DNA from: Streptomyces paradoxus
GTDB lineage: Bacteria > Actinomycetota > Actinomycetes > Streptomycetales > Streptomycetaceae
Assembly: GCF_014202475.1 (NCBI RefSeq)
Contig: NZ_JACHGV010000001.1
Span: forward strand, 862,186 to 926,185
DNA: 64,000 nucleotides
Reading direction: 5' to 3'
This document shows positions 39,098-47,564 of the stretch, piece after piece; position 1 is the first letter of the stretch, and each line of letters begins with the position of its first letter. The position numbers and the translations under genes are program-made. Under the pieces are notes generated by a model. That model did no database searches, was not told the origin of the DNA, and saw only the letters and a list, made by a program, of their open reading frames with translations.

Positions 39098-41269
39098 TCA
39101 CGCCTCCCACACCGCGGCGGCCGTACGGTCGTCTGCATAACCCTTGACCCGTACTTGGGAGTCGGCGAGGAACGCGGCGAGGCCGGGCGGCTCGGGGCGG
39201 GACCACCGCTCGGCGAGGTACTCGCCCAGTTCCGGCTCGCCGCGCAGGGGGTCGGCGAGGCCGCCGCTGCACATCAGGAGCGTGTCACCCGGGCGGGCGA
39301 CGGAGGTCCGGAAGCGGAACGGCTCGCGGGGCGGCTCCGGGGCCGGTTCGTACGGGCTGGGCGGGGTGGGGATGCCCAGGTCCATGGTGAGCCGGTCGCC
39401 CTCGGGCGTCTCGGAGGGCGGCGAGCCGAAGCCCAGGACGGGTTCGCCCTTGACTTCGGCGACCTGCGGCTCGATGTCCTGCCACTCGCCCTCCCGCAGC
39501 CGGAACAGCCCGCCCGACCCGACTCCGAAGAACACCCGCGTACGGCATTCGGGGTCGGCCGACAGCAGCAGGCAGCGCAGGCTGGCCGCATACTCCCCGG
39601 GGTCGACGCCCTGCTCGGAGGCGCTGGCCCGGAGCTTGCCGAGGCTGCGGTCGGTGAGGCGGTGCAGCCCGGACTTCAGGTCGCCGCGGCGGCCGTCCCT
39701 TATGTCCTCGACCAGCCGTGCGTGGCTGCGGCCGACGGCCCGCCCGATCCAGTGACAGGCCTCGGCGGCGGCCCGGTGCGCGCCCGGCGTGGCCCGGGCC
39801 CCGGTCGCCATCGCGACCAGCAGCAGCGCGTGCTCCCCCGTGCCGAACCGGGCGGTGAGCAGCGCGTCCCTGCGGGGCTCGCCCCGGTACCGCGCGGAGT
39901 CCCCCCGCACGGAGACGGCCCGCAACGTGCAGGCCCCGTACCGGGCCCCGTCCAGCACGGTGTCCGCCACGAGGTCGTCGAGATCGTCCGGATCGGCGGC
40001 CGGAAGAGCGGTGGGTTCGGCGTCGTACGTGGGCGGCCGGGTGCCGACGTGATCACGGGCGCCGGGTGCGAGCGCGGGGCGCTCGATCCGGGAGCCGGGC
40101 CCGTCGGGCGGCGGGTCGGTGACGGGCGTGCCCGACGGCTCGGGCGCCTGATCAGCCCGGCTCGACGGCTCGGTGCCAGGGGCGGGAGGCCGGGGCGGCT
40201 GGTCACCCGGGGACGGGGGCGGCCCGGCGGGTCGCGGCGGCACGGGTGGCCGGTCGGCCGGGGCCGGATACGGGGTCCTCCCGGGCCCGCCCGGCTCGGA
40301 GGCCGGGGCCGGAGGTGTGGGATTCCCCGGTGAGTCCGCGGCCACGGCCGGCCAGGCCGGAGGGGCCGTGGGGGGCGGGGGAACCGGAGCCGGCCGGGAG
40401 CCGGGCACGGCCGGGGCGGGGGGCTGCCCGGGGCTCGCCGGGGGCGTACGAGGGCCGGCCGAGGGCGGAGACACGTCACCGGACCGCTCACCCGAGGGCT
40501 TGCTGGGATCGGCCACACAAGGGCGTGCGGCGTCCGAGGGCGCGGGAGGGACGGCTGGGCCTGTCACCGGGGCCGAAGACCTGCCGGGGCCGGCGGCCGA
40601 CGGACTCGCGACACCCGGGCGCCCGTCCGACGGCGCGGGAGGGACGGCTGGGGGCGTGGGCCCGCCACCTGTCACCGCGCCCGGAGGCCTACCGGGGTCG
40701 GCAGCCGACCGGCTCACGACGCCCGGGGGTGCGTCCGAAGGCCCACGCGGGCCGGGTGAGGGCGACGGCTCGCCACTTTGCCCCGCGCCCGCATGCCTGC
40801 CGGAGTCGGCGGCCGAGGGGCTCGCGTCCGGCGGCGTACGGGGTCCCGTCGGCGGGGCCGCGTCGCCCGGGTGCCCGGTCATGGGCGTGCGGCCGGGTGG
40901 CTGCCCGGTGTGCTCCGGCGGCTTCGCCGCGGTCGGGAAGCTCACGGGGCCGGTGGGCCGGGCCGGCGGCGGCTCCCAGGGGGCTCGCTGCGCGGGCAGG
41001 CCGTTCGGGCGGGGTGTCTCCCGTACGTCGTCGGCTCCGGTCCGGGGCGCCGGGACCGTCGGCTCGGCGCCCGAGGGCCGCCCCGCCGGCCGGTCCGGGG
41101 AAGCGGTCCGCTTGTCCGCCCCGTCCGCCACCGCTCCCGACGCCGACGCGAACCGGTCGTCCAGGGAGTCGCGTGCCGGTGTGGGGCCCGTGTCGTCGGT
41201 GGAGTCGTCGTACAACTCCCTCCACCAGTCGTCCTCGGGACCGGTGGGCCTTCCCCCCTGCTGACTCAT
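39098..41269 (-). CDS. PP2C-like phosphatase with long proline-rich N-terminal arm
   Basis: 723 residues from ATG 41269 (MSQQGGRPTGPEDDWW); the upstream 27 codons are not convincing. Residues 1-60 are a charged head, with EDDWWRELYDDSTDDTGP. About 360 residues of Pro/Gly/Ala/Ser with degenerate repeats follow. The C-terminal 290 residues form a PP2C-type domain: ACTLRAVSVRGDSARYRGEP, ALLLVAMATG, LLMCSGGLADPL and KGYADDRTAAAVW near the end. It would dephosphorylate Ser/Thr phosphoproteins. No cognate kinase is adjacent. Confidence 0.8.
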   Translation of the reverse strand: MSQQGGRPTGPEDDWWRELYDDSTDDTGPTPARDSLDDRFASASGAVADGADKRTASPDRPAGRPSGAEPTVPAPRTGADDVRETPRPNGLPAQRAPWEPPPARPTGPVSFPTAAKPPEHTGQPPGRTPMTGHPGDAAPPTGPRTPPDASPSAADSGRHAGAGQSGEPSPSPGPRGPSDAPPGVVSRSAADPGRPPGAVTGGGPTPPAVPPAPSDGRPGVASPSAAGPGRSSAPVTGPAVPPAPSDAARPCVADPSKPSGERSGDVSPPSAGPRTPPASPGQPPAPAVPGSRPAPVPPPPTAPPAWPAVAADSPGNPTPPAPASEPGGPGRTPYPAPADRPPVPPRPAGPPPSPGDQPPRPPAPGTEPSSRADQAPEPSGTPVTDPPPDGPGSRIERPALAPGARDHVGTRPPTYDAEPTALPAADPDDLDDLVADTVLDGARYGACTLRAVSVRGDSARYRGEPRRDALLTARFGTGEHALLLVAMATGARATPGAHRAAAEACHWIGRAVGRSHARLVEDIRDGRRGDLKSGLHRLTDRSLGKLRASASEQGVDPGEYAASLRCLLLSADPECRTRVFFGVGSGGLFRLREGEWQDIEPQVAEVKGEPVLGFGSPPSETPEGDRLTMDLGIPTPPSPYEPAPEPPREPFRFRTSVARPGDTLLMCSGGLADPLRGEPELGEYLAERWSRPEPPGLAAFLADSQVRVKGYADDRTAAAVWEA
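40450..40870 (-). repeat. Degenerate repeats of about 90-100 bp in the phosphatase arm
   Basis: Roughly four imperfect units encode variants of a Pro-rich module (PAVPPAPSDGRPGV, PAVPPAPSDAARPC, GPSDAPPGVVSRSAAD). They are clear both in protein and DNA, and probably arose by internal duplication. Confidence 0.65.
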
Positions 41270-41479
41270 GCCCTGATTGTCCACCGCACGAGCCGGATGA
41301 AAACGGGGCTTGTGGAAAAAACCGGCCCGTCCCGGGGCGGTGAACGGCACGTCGGGTGAGCCGTAGAACGGTCATGCGAAAACGCGGGCCGGGCGGGCGG
41401 CGGGCGGCTGACCTGCGGGTCTGGGCCTCGGACACGCTTCTGACCTGCGCGTTCTCGCGTGTTCCGGCAGGCTGGTCAG

Positions 41480-41962
41480 ATGGGAGTGTGGGACCTCCTG
41501 CTGGTCGGGCTGGTCATCCTGCTCGGGCTGTGCGGAGTGCTGCTGCCCGCCATGCCGGGATCGTTGCTGGTGTGGGCCGCGGTCATGTGGTGGGCGCTGA
41601 AGGATCCGCAGCCCGTCGCCTGGTGGGTACTGGTCGGGGCCACGGTGCTGCTGCTCGTCTCCCAGGGCGCCCGCTGGGCGCTGCCGCCCCGGCGGCTGCG
41701 GATGAACGCCACCACCCTCCGCATGCTGGCCTGCGCCGGAGCCGGCTCCCTGCTCGGATTCGTCCTGGTGCCCGTGCTGGGCGCGATCCCGGGATTCCTG
41801 GCCGGTGTCTACCTCTTCGAGCGGGTCCGTCTGGGCCGTCACGCGGACGCGGTCGCCGCCCTGCGCACGGTCATGCGCGCGGGCGGCTCCGGCATCCTGG
41901 CCGAACTGTTCACCTGCCAGCTGATCGCGGCGGCCTGGGTGGGCGCGGTCCTCTGGGGCTGA
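41480..41962 (+). CDS. DUF456 family membrane protein
   Basis: 160 residues from ATG 41480, with about five hydrophobic segments beginning WDLLLVGLVILLGLCGVLLP. The GVLLPAMPGSLLVWAAVMWW and GSLLGFVLVPVLGAIPGFLA glycine-rich loops are the DUF456 signature. Function is unknown in all members. The gene ends 17 bp from the convergent ogt stop. Confidence 0.85.
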   Translation: MGVWDLLLVGLVILLGLCGVLLPAMPGSLLVWAAVMWWALKDPQPVAWWVLVGATVLLLVSQGARWALPPRRLRMNATTLRMLACAGAGSLLGFVLVPVLGAIPGFLAGVYLFERVRLGRHADAVAALRTVMRAGGSGILAELFTCQLIAAAWVGAVLWG

Positions 41963-41978
41963 GCCCCCGGGCCGCGTC

Positions 41979-42473
41979 CTACGCCGGCAGCACACCCTCG
42001 TGCGTCAGCAGCCGCACCTTGCGGTCCAGGCCCCCCGCATAGCCGGTCAGCGCGCCGTCCGCCCCGATCACCCGGTGGCACGGACGGACCACCAGCAGCG
42101 GATTCGCGCCGATCGCACCGCCGACGGCCCGCACGGCCGCCCGGGGCACCCCGATGCGCGCGGCGATCTCGCCGTAGGTCGTGGTCGAGCCGTAGGGGAT
42201 GCCGTCCAGCGCGGCCCAGACCTTCTCGCGGAAGGCGGTGCCCTCGGTCCGCCAGGCCAGGCGGAACTCCTTCAGGTCCCCGGCGAAGTAGGCGGCGAGC
42301 TGCTCCTCGGCCTCCCGGAAGGGCCCGGGGTCGCGCCGCCAGTCGTCCCGCACCTCTCGTCCGCCCTTCTGGCCGGGCACGGACAGGGAGGTCAGCTCCC
42401 CGGTCGGGGCGGCCGTGAGGAGCAGCGGCCCGAGCGGGCCGGTCACACTCGTCCAGTAGGTCGGGCCGGTCAT
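41979..42473 (-). CDS. ogt: Methylated-DNA--protein-cysteine methyltransferase
   Basis: 164 residues. It repairs O6-methylguanine by irreversible transfer of the methyl group to Cys132 in the active-site motif PCHRVI. The DNA-binding segment FREKVWAALDGIPYGSTTTY and RAVGGAIGANPLL are standard. ATG 42473 overlaps the stop of the Ada-AlkA gene (ATGA), giving translational coupling; this pair therefore covers both base excision and direct reversal of alkylation damage. Confidence 0.94.
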   Translation of the reverse strand: MTGPTYWTSVTGPLGPLLLTAAPTGELTSLSVPGQKGGREVRDDWRRDPGPFREAEEQLAAYFAGDLKEFRLAWRTEGTAFREKVWAALDGIPYGSTTTYGEIAARIGVPRAAVRAVGGAIGANPLLVVRPCHRVIGADGALTGYAGGLDRKVRLLTHEGVLPA

Positions 42474-43882
42474 CACAACTCCCACTCCCCTGCCGCGCGC
42501 AGGTGGTTCACGGCGTACGAGCGCCAGGGGCGCCAGTGGTCGGGGACGTCATGGCCGGGCGGCGCGACGTCCGGGTCGCCGAGGGCGCGGGTGCGGATCT
42601 CGGCCACCGTACGGGCGTCCAGGCCGGGCACGGCACGCAGGGCGTCCTGTGCGTCGTCCCGGTCGGCGCCCGGGTCGAGCCGCACGGCCTGGTCGGCGAG
42701 GGCGGCGGTGAGCGCGCCGAGAGTGCCGCCGGGTTCGGCCCCGGCGAGCACGGCCGGCTCGGGGAACAGATGGGTGAGGCTGCCGCAGGGGGCGTCGAGG
42801 GCCTTGCCGTAGCGGCGTACGAGCCGTTCCGCCTCGGTGCGCCCGGTCAGGGCGCGCACCGCGAGTTCCTGCGGGTCGGCGGTGCCCGGTGAGCGCAGCC
42901 CGGGCCGGGCGCGGACCAGGGGTGCGAGCCGCGGGTCGGCGGCGAGGCGCTCGTCGACGGCGTAGGGGTCGGCGTCGAGGTCGAACAGCCGCCGCAGCCG
43001 CTGGACGGCGGTGGTGAGGTCGCGCGGGTCGGTGAGGTGCAGCCGGGCGTCGAGCCAGCCGCCCGGGTGGGCGCCGGACCCGGTCCGGGCGGTGCCCGGG
43101 CGCTCGTCGACGGCGACGATGCCGGTGCCGTACGGGAGGCGGAGGGTGCGCCGGTAGGTGCGGGTGCCGGGCGCGCCGCTCATGTCCTCGATGCCGGGCA
43201 CGGCCTCGCGTTCCAGCAGGTCGAAGACGAATCCGGCCTGGTAGGGGCCGCGGTGGGCGAGCCGGAGCGGGATCCCTGCGTCGGGGGTGGCGGTACGACG
43301 GCCCCGGCCGCCCTTGGGCGCGGCGGCGCGCAGCTCGCTCGGGGTCGACGCGTACACCGCCCGGATGGTGTCGTTGAACTGCCGCACGCTGGCGAAGCCG
43401 GACGCGAACGCGATCTCGGTGATCGGCAGCTCGGTGGTCTGCACCAGGACGCGTGCGGTGTGGGCCCGCTGGGCCCGGGCGAGGGCGACCGGCCCGGCGC
43501 CGAGTTCGGCGGTGAGCTGCCGCTGCACCTGCCGTGCGCTGTAGCCGAGGCGTCCGGCGAGGCCGGCGACGCCTTCCCGGTCGACCACGCCGTCGGCGAT
43601 CAGCCGCACGGCCCGGCCCACCACGTCCGCGCGGACGTTCCACTCGGCGGAGCCGGGCACGGCATCCGGGCGGCAGCGCCGGCAGGCCCGGAAGCCCGAG
43701 CCCTGCGCGGCGGCGGCCGTGGCGAAGAACCGTACGTTGGCCCGCTTCGGGGTGACCGCGGGGCAGCTCGGCCGGCAGTAGATGCCGGTCGTTTCGACGG
43801 CGAAGAAGAACACGCCGTCGAAACGGGCGTCGCGGCCGCGTACGGCCTCGTACCTGGTGTCCTCGTCCGTTCCCTGGTCCAT
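42473..43882 (-). CDS. Ada-type sensor/AlkA fusion: 3-methyladenine glycosylase
   Basis: 469 residues from ATG 43882. The N-terminal Ada metal domain has four cysteines (YCRPSC at 36/40, RACRRC at 67/70), the first two-Cys pair being the methyl-phosphotriester acceptor site. An AraC helix-turn-helix follows (ITEIAFASGFASVRQFNDTI). The rest is AlkA: N-terminal AlkA domain, then a helix-hairpin-helix (VPGLDARTVAEIRTRALGD). Between that and the conserved WRPWRSYA only 10 residues remain, fewer than in typical AlkA, so the catalytic-Asp region is shortened. It probably both senses methyl damage and excises alkylated bases, in one operon with ogt. Confidence 0.88.
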   Translation of the reverse strand: MDQGTDEDTRYEAVRGRDARFDGVFFFAVETTGIYCRPSCPAVTPKRANVRFFATAAAAQGSGFRACRRCRPDAVPGSAEWNVRADVVGRAVRLIADGVVDREGVAGLAGRLGYSARQVQRQLTAELGAGPVALARAQRAHTARVLVQTTELPITEIAFASGFASVRQFNDTIRAVYASTPSELRAAAPKGGRGRRTATPDAGIPLRLAHRGPYQAGFVFDLLEREAVPGIEDMSGAPGTRTYRRTLRLPYGTGIVAVDERPGTARTGSGAHPGGWLDARLHLTDPRDLTTAVQRLRRLFDLDADPYAVDERLAADPRLAPLVRARPGLRSPGTADPQELAVRALTGRTEAERLVRRYGKALDAPCGSLTHLFPEPAVLAGAEPGGTLGALTAALADQAVRLDPGADRDDAQDALRAVPGLDARTVAEIRTRALGDPDVAPPGHDVPDHWRPWRSYAVNHLRAAGEWEL

Positions 43883-43973
43883 CACCCGTCCAGTGTCCGC
43901 CGTCGGCCGGGCGGCCGCTGGCGGAAATCGGACACCGCGATCGGACCGGCGGCCGGGCGGCCGGACGGACGGG

Positions 43974-45095
43974 TCAGGAGCGCCGGTGCGGTCCCCGCTT
44001 CGCCTCCATCGCGGCCTTGCCGATCGCCCCCTTCCGCTTCCAGTCCTTGCGGATCTCGGCCCGGAGGCGGGCGTCGGTCTTGGCGACGATGCGCTGGTTC
44101 TCCCTCTGGAGCTTGCGGTAGCTCTGCAGCCGCCGCTCCGGGAGCTCACCGGTCTCGATGGCGGCCAGTACCGCGCATCCCGGCTCGGCCTCGTGGGCGC
44201 AGTCGTGGAAGCGGCAGCGCTCGGCCAGCTCCGCGATCTCGGAGAACACCTGAGAAACGCCGGTCTCGGCGTCCCACAGGCCGACGCCGCGCAGGCCGGG
44301 GGTGTCGATCAGGACACCGCCGCCCGGAAGTGCGAGCAGATTGCGGGTGGTCGTGGTGTGGCGGCCCTTGCCGTCGACGTCCCGGGTGGCCTGGACGTCC
44401 ATGACGTCCTCGCCGAGCAGCGCGTTGGCGAGGGTCGACTTGCCCGCGCCGGACTGCCCGAGCAGCACGGACGTCCCCCCGCCGACGATCGCGGCGACCA
44501 CGTCGAGCCCGCCCCCATCCTCGACGCAGCTGACGGGCACGACCGGCACACCGGGGGCGGTCGTCTCCACGTCCTGGACGAGGTACGAGAGGGTCACGGC
44601 GTCCGGCACGAGGTCGGCTTTGGTGAGGGCGACGACGGGCTGGGCCCCGGACTCCCAGGCGAGCGCGAGGAAGCGCTCGATGCGGCCGAGGTCCAGCTCG
44701 ACCCCGAGGGACACGGCGATGACGGCGTGGTCGACGTTGGCCGCGAGGATCTGCCCCTCGGACCGCTGGGAGGACGTGGAGCGGACGAAGGCGGTGCGCC
44801 GCGGCAAGTAGGTGCGGACGTAGCGCGGGTTCCCGCCGGGTTCGACGGCGACCCAGTCGCCGGTGCAGACCACGCGCAGGGGGTCGTGCGGGGTGACGAA
44901 CGCGGTGTCGGCGCGCAGCAGCCCGCCGGTGGTGACGACATCGCACTGCCCGCGGTCGACCCGGACGACCCGGCCGGGCAGCAGCCCTTCGGCCGCGTAC
45001 GGGGCGAACTCGGCCTCCCAGCCCGCGTCCCAGCCGTACGGCTCGAGCGGATGCGAGGTGGACGAGGACGAACCCGGGAGAGAAGAGAAAGACAA
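43974..45095 (-). CDS. rsgA: Ribosome small-subunit-dependent GTPase A
   Basis: 373 residues. The circularly permuted GTPase shows G4 TKAD before the P-loop GQSGAGKSTLANAL, then DTPG. An N-terminal OB fold is followed at the C-terminus by a zinc knuckle (CRFHDCAHEAEPGC). RsgA helps late 30S subunit maturation. I chose TTG 45095 (reads SFSSLPGSSSS) because AAGGG lies seven bases upstream; GTG 45128 and GTG 45110 are in frame but lack a ribosome site. A 23-codon ORF with a strong ribosome site lies 61 bases upstream on the same strand. Confidence 0.92.
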   Translation of the reverse strand: MSFSSLPGSSSSTSHPLEPYGWDAGWEAEFAPYAAEGLLPGRVVRVDRGQCDVVTTGGLLRADTAFVTPHDPLRVVCTGDWVAVEPGGNPRYVRTYLPRRTAFVRSTSSQRSEGQILAANVDHAVIAVSLGVELDLGRIERFLALAWESGAQPVVALTKADLVPDAVTLSYLVQDVETTAPGVPVVPVSCVEDGGGLDVVAAIVGGGTSVLLGQSGAGKSTLANALLGEDVMDVQATRDVDGKGRHTTTTRNLLALPGGGVLIDTPGLRGVGLWDAETGVSQVFSEIAELAERCRFHDCAHEAEPGCAVLAAIETGELPERRLQSYRKLQRENQRIVAKTDARLRAEIRKDWKRKGAIGKAAMEAKRGPHRRS

Positions 45096-45156
45096 GGGGT
45101 GACCCTTCACAAGGGGTGGCCCCGGCACCGCGCTCTAAGGCGCTGAGGGTAGGAGG

Positions 45157-45228
45157 TCAGCCGGAGGCCACGGAGGTGGACTTGATGAACTTCCGGATGC
45201 GGGCAGCGCCCATCTCAGAGACAGCCAT
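45157..45228 (-). CDS. 23-residue ORF upstream of rsgA
   Basis: ATG 45228 is preceded by an excellent AGGAGG eight bases away, better than that of rsgA itself. It encodes a 23-residue peptide beginning MAVSEMGAARIRKFIK and ending in STSVASG before TGA. It is basic and helical in the middle, with no signal peptide. A possible -10 (TAGGGT, minus strand, 45301-45296) lies upstream. It could be a real micro-protein or a translated leader that couples to rsgA. I do not recognise a family. Confidence 0.55.
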   Translation of the reverse strand: MAVSEMGAARIRKFIKSTSVASG

Positions 45229-45425
45229 CGATCACACCTCCTGCTCGTCACACAGCCGACGGCGGCAGCAACAGGCCGCCGCGCGATTCGCCCCCACCCT
45301 AGAGGCGTACGCCCGTCGGGCGCCACGGAATTAAGCCCGCCTCGCGAGGCCGCCGGGGACGCCTTCTCCGCCCGTCGCGCACGTCGTGGCCGGACGTGGT
45401 GCACTGGAATCACGGGAGGTGCAGC

Positions 45426-45827
45426 ATGTCAGGTCGCGCAGGCAAGACCCGCAACATCATTCTCGTGTGGCTGATCTGGCCGCTGATCACACTGGGCATC
45501 TACCACCTGGTCTGGTACTACAAAGTGAACCGCGAGGCCCGGGAATTCGATTCCCGGATCGAGGTCAACCCGGCACTGGCCGTGCTGGCCGTCACCGTCG
45601 GCTGGCTGGTGATCGTTCCGCCCTTCGTGTCGGTCTACAACACCGGTCTGCGCATTGCCCGGATGCAGCAGTCGGCCGGGATGCAGCGGAGCTGCAATCC
45701 CTGGATCGGCCTCATCCTCTTCATCGTGGTCGTGTTGTTCCCGCTCTACTACCAGCACGAGCTGAACCAGATCTGGGACCGGTACCGGGGCGTGGAAGAG
45801 GGCGAGCGAGTGCCGCTCGCAGCCTGA
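45426..45827 (+). CDS. DUF4234 membrane protein
   Basis: 133 residues from ATG 45426 with GGGAGG upstream. TRNIILVWLIWPLITLGIYH followed by LVWYYKVNREAREF is the DUF4234 start; two further hydrophobic segments (LAVLAVTVGWLVIVPPFVSV, GLILFIVVVLFPLYYQHEL) give about three helices. The family is widespread and uncharacterised. A small hairpin (CTGAC/GTCAG, 45823-45845) bridges its end and the convergent gene. Confidence 0.82.
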   Translation: MSGRAGKTRNIILVWLIWPLITLGIYHLVWYYKVNREAREFDSRIEVNPALAVLAVTVGWLVIVPPFVSVYNTGLRIARMQQSAGMQRSCNPWIGLILFIVVVLFPLYYQHELNQIWDRYRGVEEGERVPLAA

Positions 45828-45841
45828 CGGCGGGTGGTTCG

Positions 45842-47332
45842 TCAGCTCTTCGCGCAGGCGTGGCCGTTCAGCTCGAAGTCGTACGGCGGTGAGTTCTTGC
45901 CCCGCCAGGAGGAGATGAAGCCGAAGGCCAGGTCGCCGCCCGCGGGGACCGACTTGTTGTAGTCGGCGGCGGTGGCGGTGACGCGGGAGCCGTCCTGGGA
46001 GACGGAGGCGTCCCAGATCTGGCCGACCCGCTGGCCGTCCCGGAAGGACCAGGCGACGCGCCAGGAGTCGAGCGACTCGGCGCTGGTGACGGTGACGGTG
46101 GCCTGGAAACCGTCGGGCCACTGGTTGACCAGGTCGTACTCGACCCGGCAGACGGGGTCCGCGCCCTGGCCGGGTTCGGGCCGGGCGGTCGGTGAGGAGG
46201 TGCCCTGCGGTTCGGTGTGGCGGTCCCTGCCCTCCGAAGCGCCGGGCTTGGCGGGCGGCTTCGAGTTCCGGGTGGTCCGGTCGGCCGGCTTCGAGGTCGC
46301 GGGCGGCAGGGACGGGGCGGACGGCAGGGGCGGCGCGGGGTCGGCCACCGGCTGGCGGTCGGCGCCCCCGGGTGCGCCGAGGTCGTCGCCGGCGCCGCCG
46401 AAGGGCATCAGCGAGACGCCGAGGGCCAGCACGGAGACCAGGACAGCGGCGACGAGGAGGCTGTTGCGGGCGACACGCGCCTTCTGCTCCCCGTCCCCCG
46501 GTCCTGCGGCGGCTGTGTCCGCGGAGCCGGAGCGGCCGGGGCCGAGCCGCACCTCGGCGGCGCGGCGGCGGCGCTCCAGGTAGGCGAGGCCGCCCCAGCC
46601 GATCACGCCGCCGGCCAGTGCCCCGGGCAGGGCTCCGCCGTGCGGGCGCAGGCAGGCGGCGGCCTCGGCGCACTGCACGCAGGTGGCCAGGTGCCGGGAG
46701 AGGTCGTCGGGGGTCTCGGCGGCGGAGGAGCGGGTGACGGCGTCCAGCAGCCGGGCGTAGCTGCGGCACCGGGCGTCCATCGGGGTGTCGAGGTGGTTGC
46801 GGTGGCAGCGGTCCCGGAACAGGGTGCGCACCTGCTGGAGTTCCTCCGCCGCGCCGGCCGGGTCGAGGCCCAGGCGGCCGGCGACCAGGGGCAGCGGGAG
46901 TGCCTCCACCTCGGTGAACCACAGCAGTTCGGCGTCCGCCTGCTGGAGGTCGCGCAGGCCGCGCAGCGCGAGCGGGCGCTGCAGGGGCGGGCCGGTGTAG
47001 CGGGCGGCCTTGTCCGAGTTGAGCCACAGGCGCAGGTCGGGGTCGAGTTTGTGGCCCTGCCCCTCCTCCTCCCAGGCCGCGGCGGTGGTGCGTACGGAGG
47101 TCAGCAGCAGGGGTATGCGGGGCAGCCGGGCCGGGCGGCGGCCGGTGCCGCGGACCGGGCCGGTGTCGGCGGCGCGGGCCTCGCGTATGCCGTGTGCGAA
47201 CGCCTCGCGGCCCAGCTGTGCGGCGGCCGTGGAACCGGACGTGCACAGATCCGCGTACGCGAGGACCGCGTCCCAGCACTCGGAGAACAGCGCGGCCTCG
47301 GAGGCGTCCTGAGGGGTCGGCAGGTCGGGCAT
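45842..47332 (-). CDS. Sigma-like / zinc-finger membrane protein with C-terminal CBM2
   Basis: 496 residues. The N-terminal 200 residues resemble ECF sigma regions (ALPLPLVAGRLGLDPAGAAE and EELQQVRTLFRDRCHR look like region 4), though region 2 is weak. A zf-HC2 anti-sigma-type motif, RHLATCVQCAEAAACL, follows near residue 215. Hydrophobic stretches include SLLVAAVLVSVLALGVSLM near residue 285. A Pro/Ser stalk leads to a carbohydrate-binding module 2 (about 395-494) with conserved Trp and a terminal Cys pair (CRVEYDLVNQW, NGHACA). CBM2 binds cellulose or xylan. The combination suggests a surface sensor connected to transcription, but this is inference. Confidence 0.75.
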   Translation of the reverse strand: MPDLPTPQDASEAALFSECWDAVLAYADLCTSGSTAAAQLGREAFAHGIREARAADTGPVRGTGRRPARLPRIPLLLTSVRTTAAAWEEEGQGHKLDPDLRLWLNSDKAARYTGPPLQRPLALRGLRDLQQADAELLWFTEVEALPLPLVAGRLGLDPAGAAEELQQVRTLFRDRCHRNHLDTPMDARCRSYARLLDAVTRSSAAETPDDLSRHLATCVQCAEAAACLRPHGGALPGALAGGVIGWGGLAYLERRRRAAEVRLGPGRSGSADTAAAGPGDGEQKARVARNSLLVAAVLVSVLALGVSLMPFGGAGDDLGAPGGADRQPVADPAPPLPSAPSLPPATSKPADRTTRNSKPPAKPGASEGRDRHTEPQGTSSPTARPEPGQGADPVCRVEYDLVNQWPDGFQATVTVTSAESLDSWRVAWSFRDGQRVGQIWDASVSQDGSRVTATAADYNKSVPAGGDLAFGFISSWRGKNSPPYDFELNGHACAKS

Positions 47333-47459
47333 GAGTCTCCTGCGTGGACAGGCGAGGTCAACTCACCACATCGGCATTGGAGTTGGGGGGAACCTCGCGG
47401 CAGTGCAAGAGCTTTTCACGCCCCCACACAACTGACAAGCGCCCTGTTCAGATATCAGG

Positions 47460-47521
47460 ACAGGGCGGCCGCACCCCCATGGCTCCGGCCTCGGAGTGTC
47501 ATACGGGTGCGGCCGCCCTGT
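47460..47521 (-). terminator. Strong hairpin downstream of the radical SAM gene
   Basis: Perfect 17-bp arms (ACAGGGCGGCCGCACCC at 47460-47476, GGGTGCGGCCGCCCTGT at 47505-47521) with a 28-base loop. It sits 44 bp beyond the radical SAM stop; the remaining bases up to 47333 should hold the promoter of the sigma-like/CBM2 gene. Confidence 0.88.
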
Positions 47522-47564
47522 GACTCGACGTCCTGTCGTCCCGGGCGACGACGTCATCGAACTG

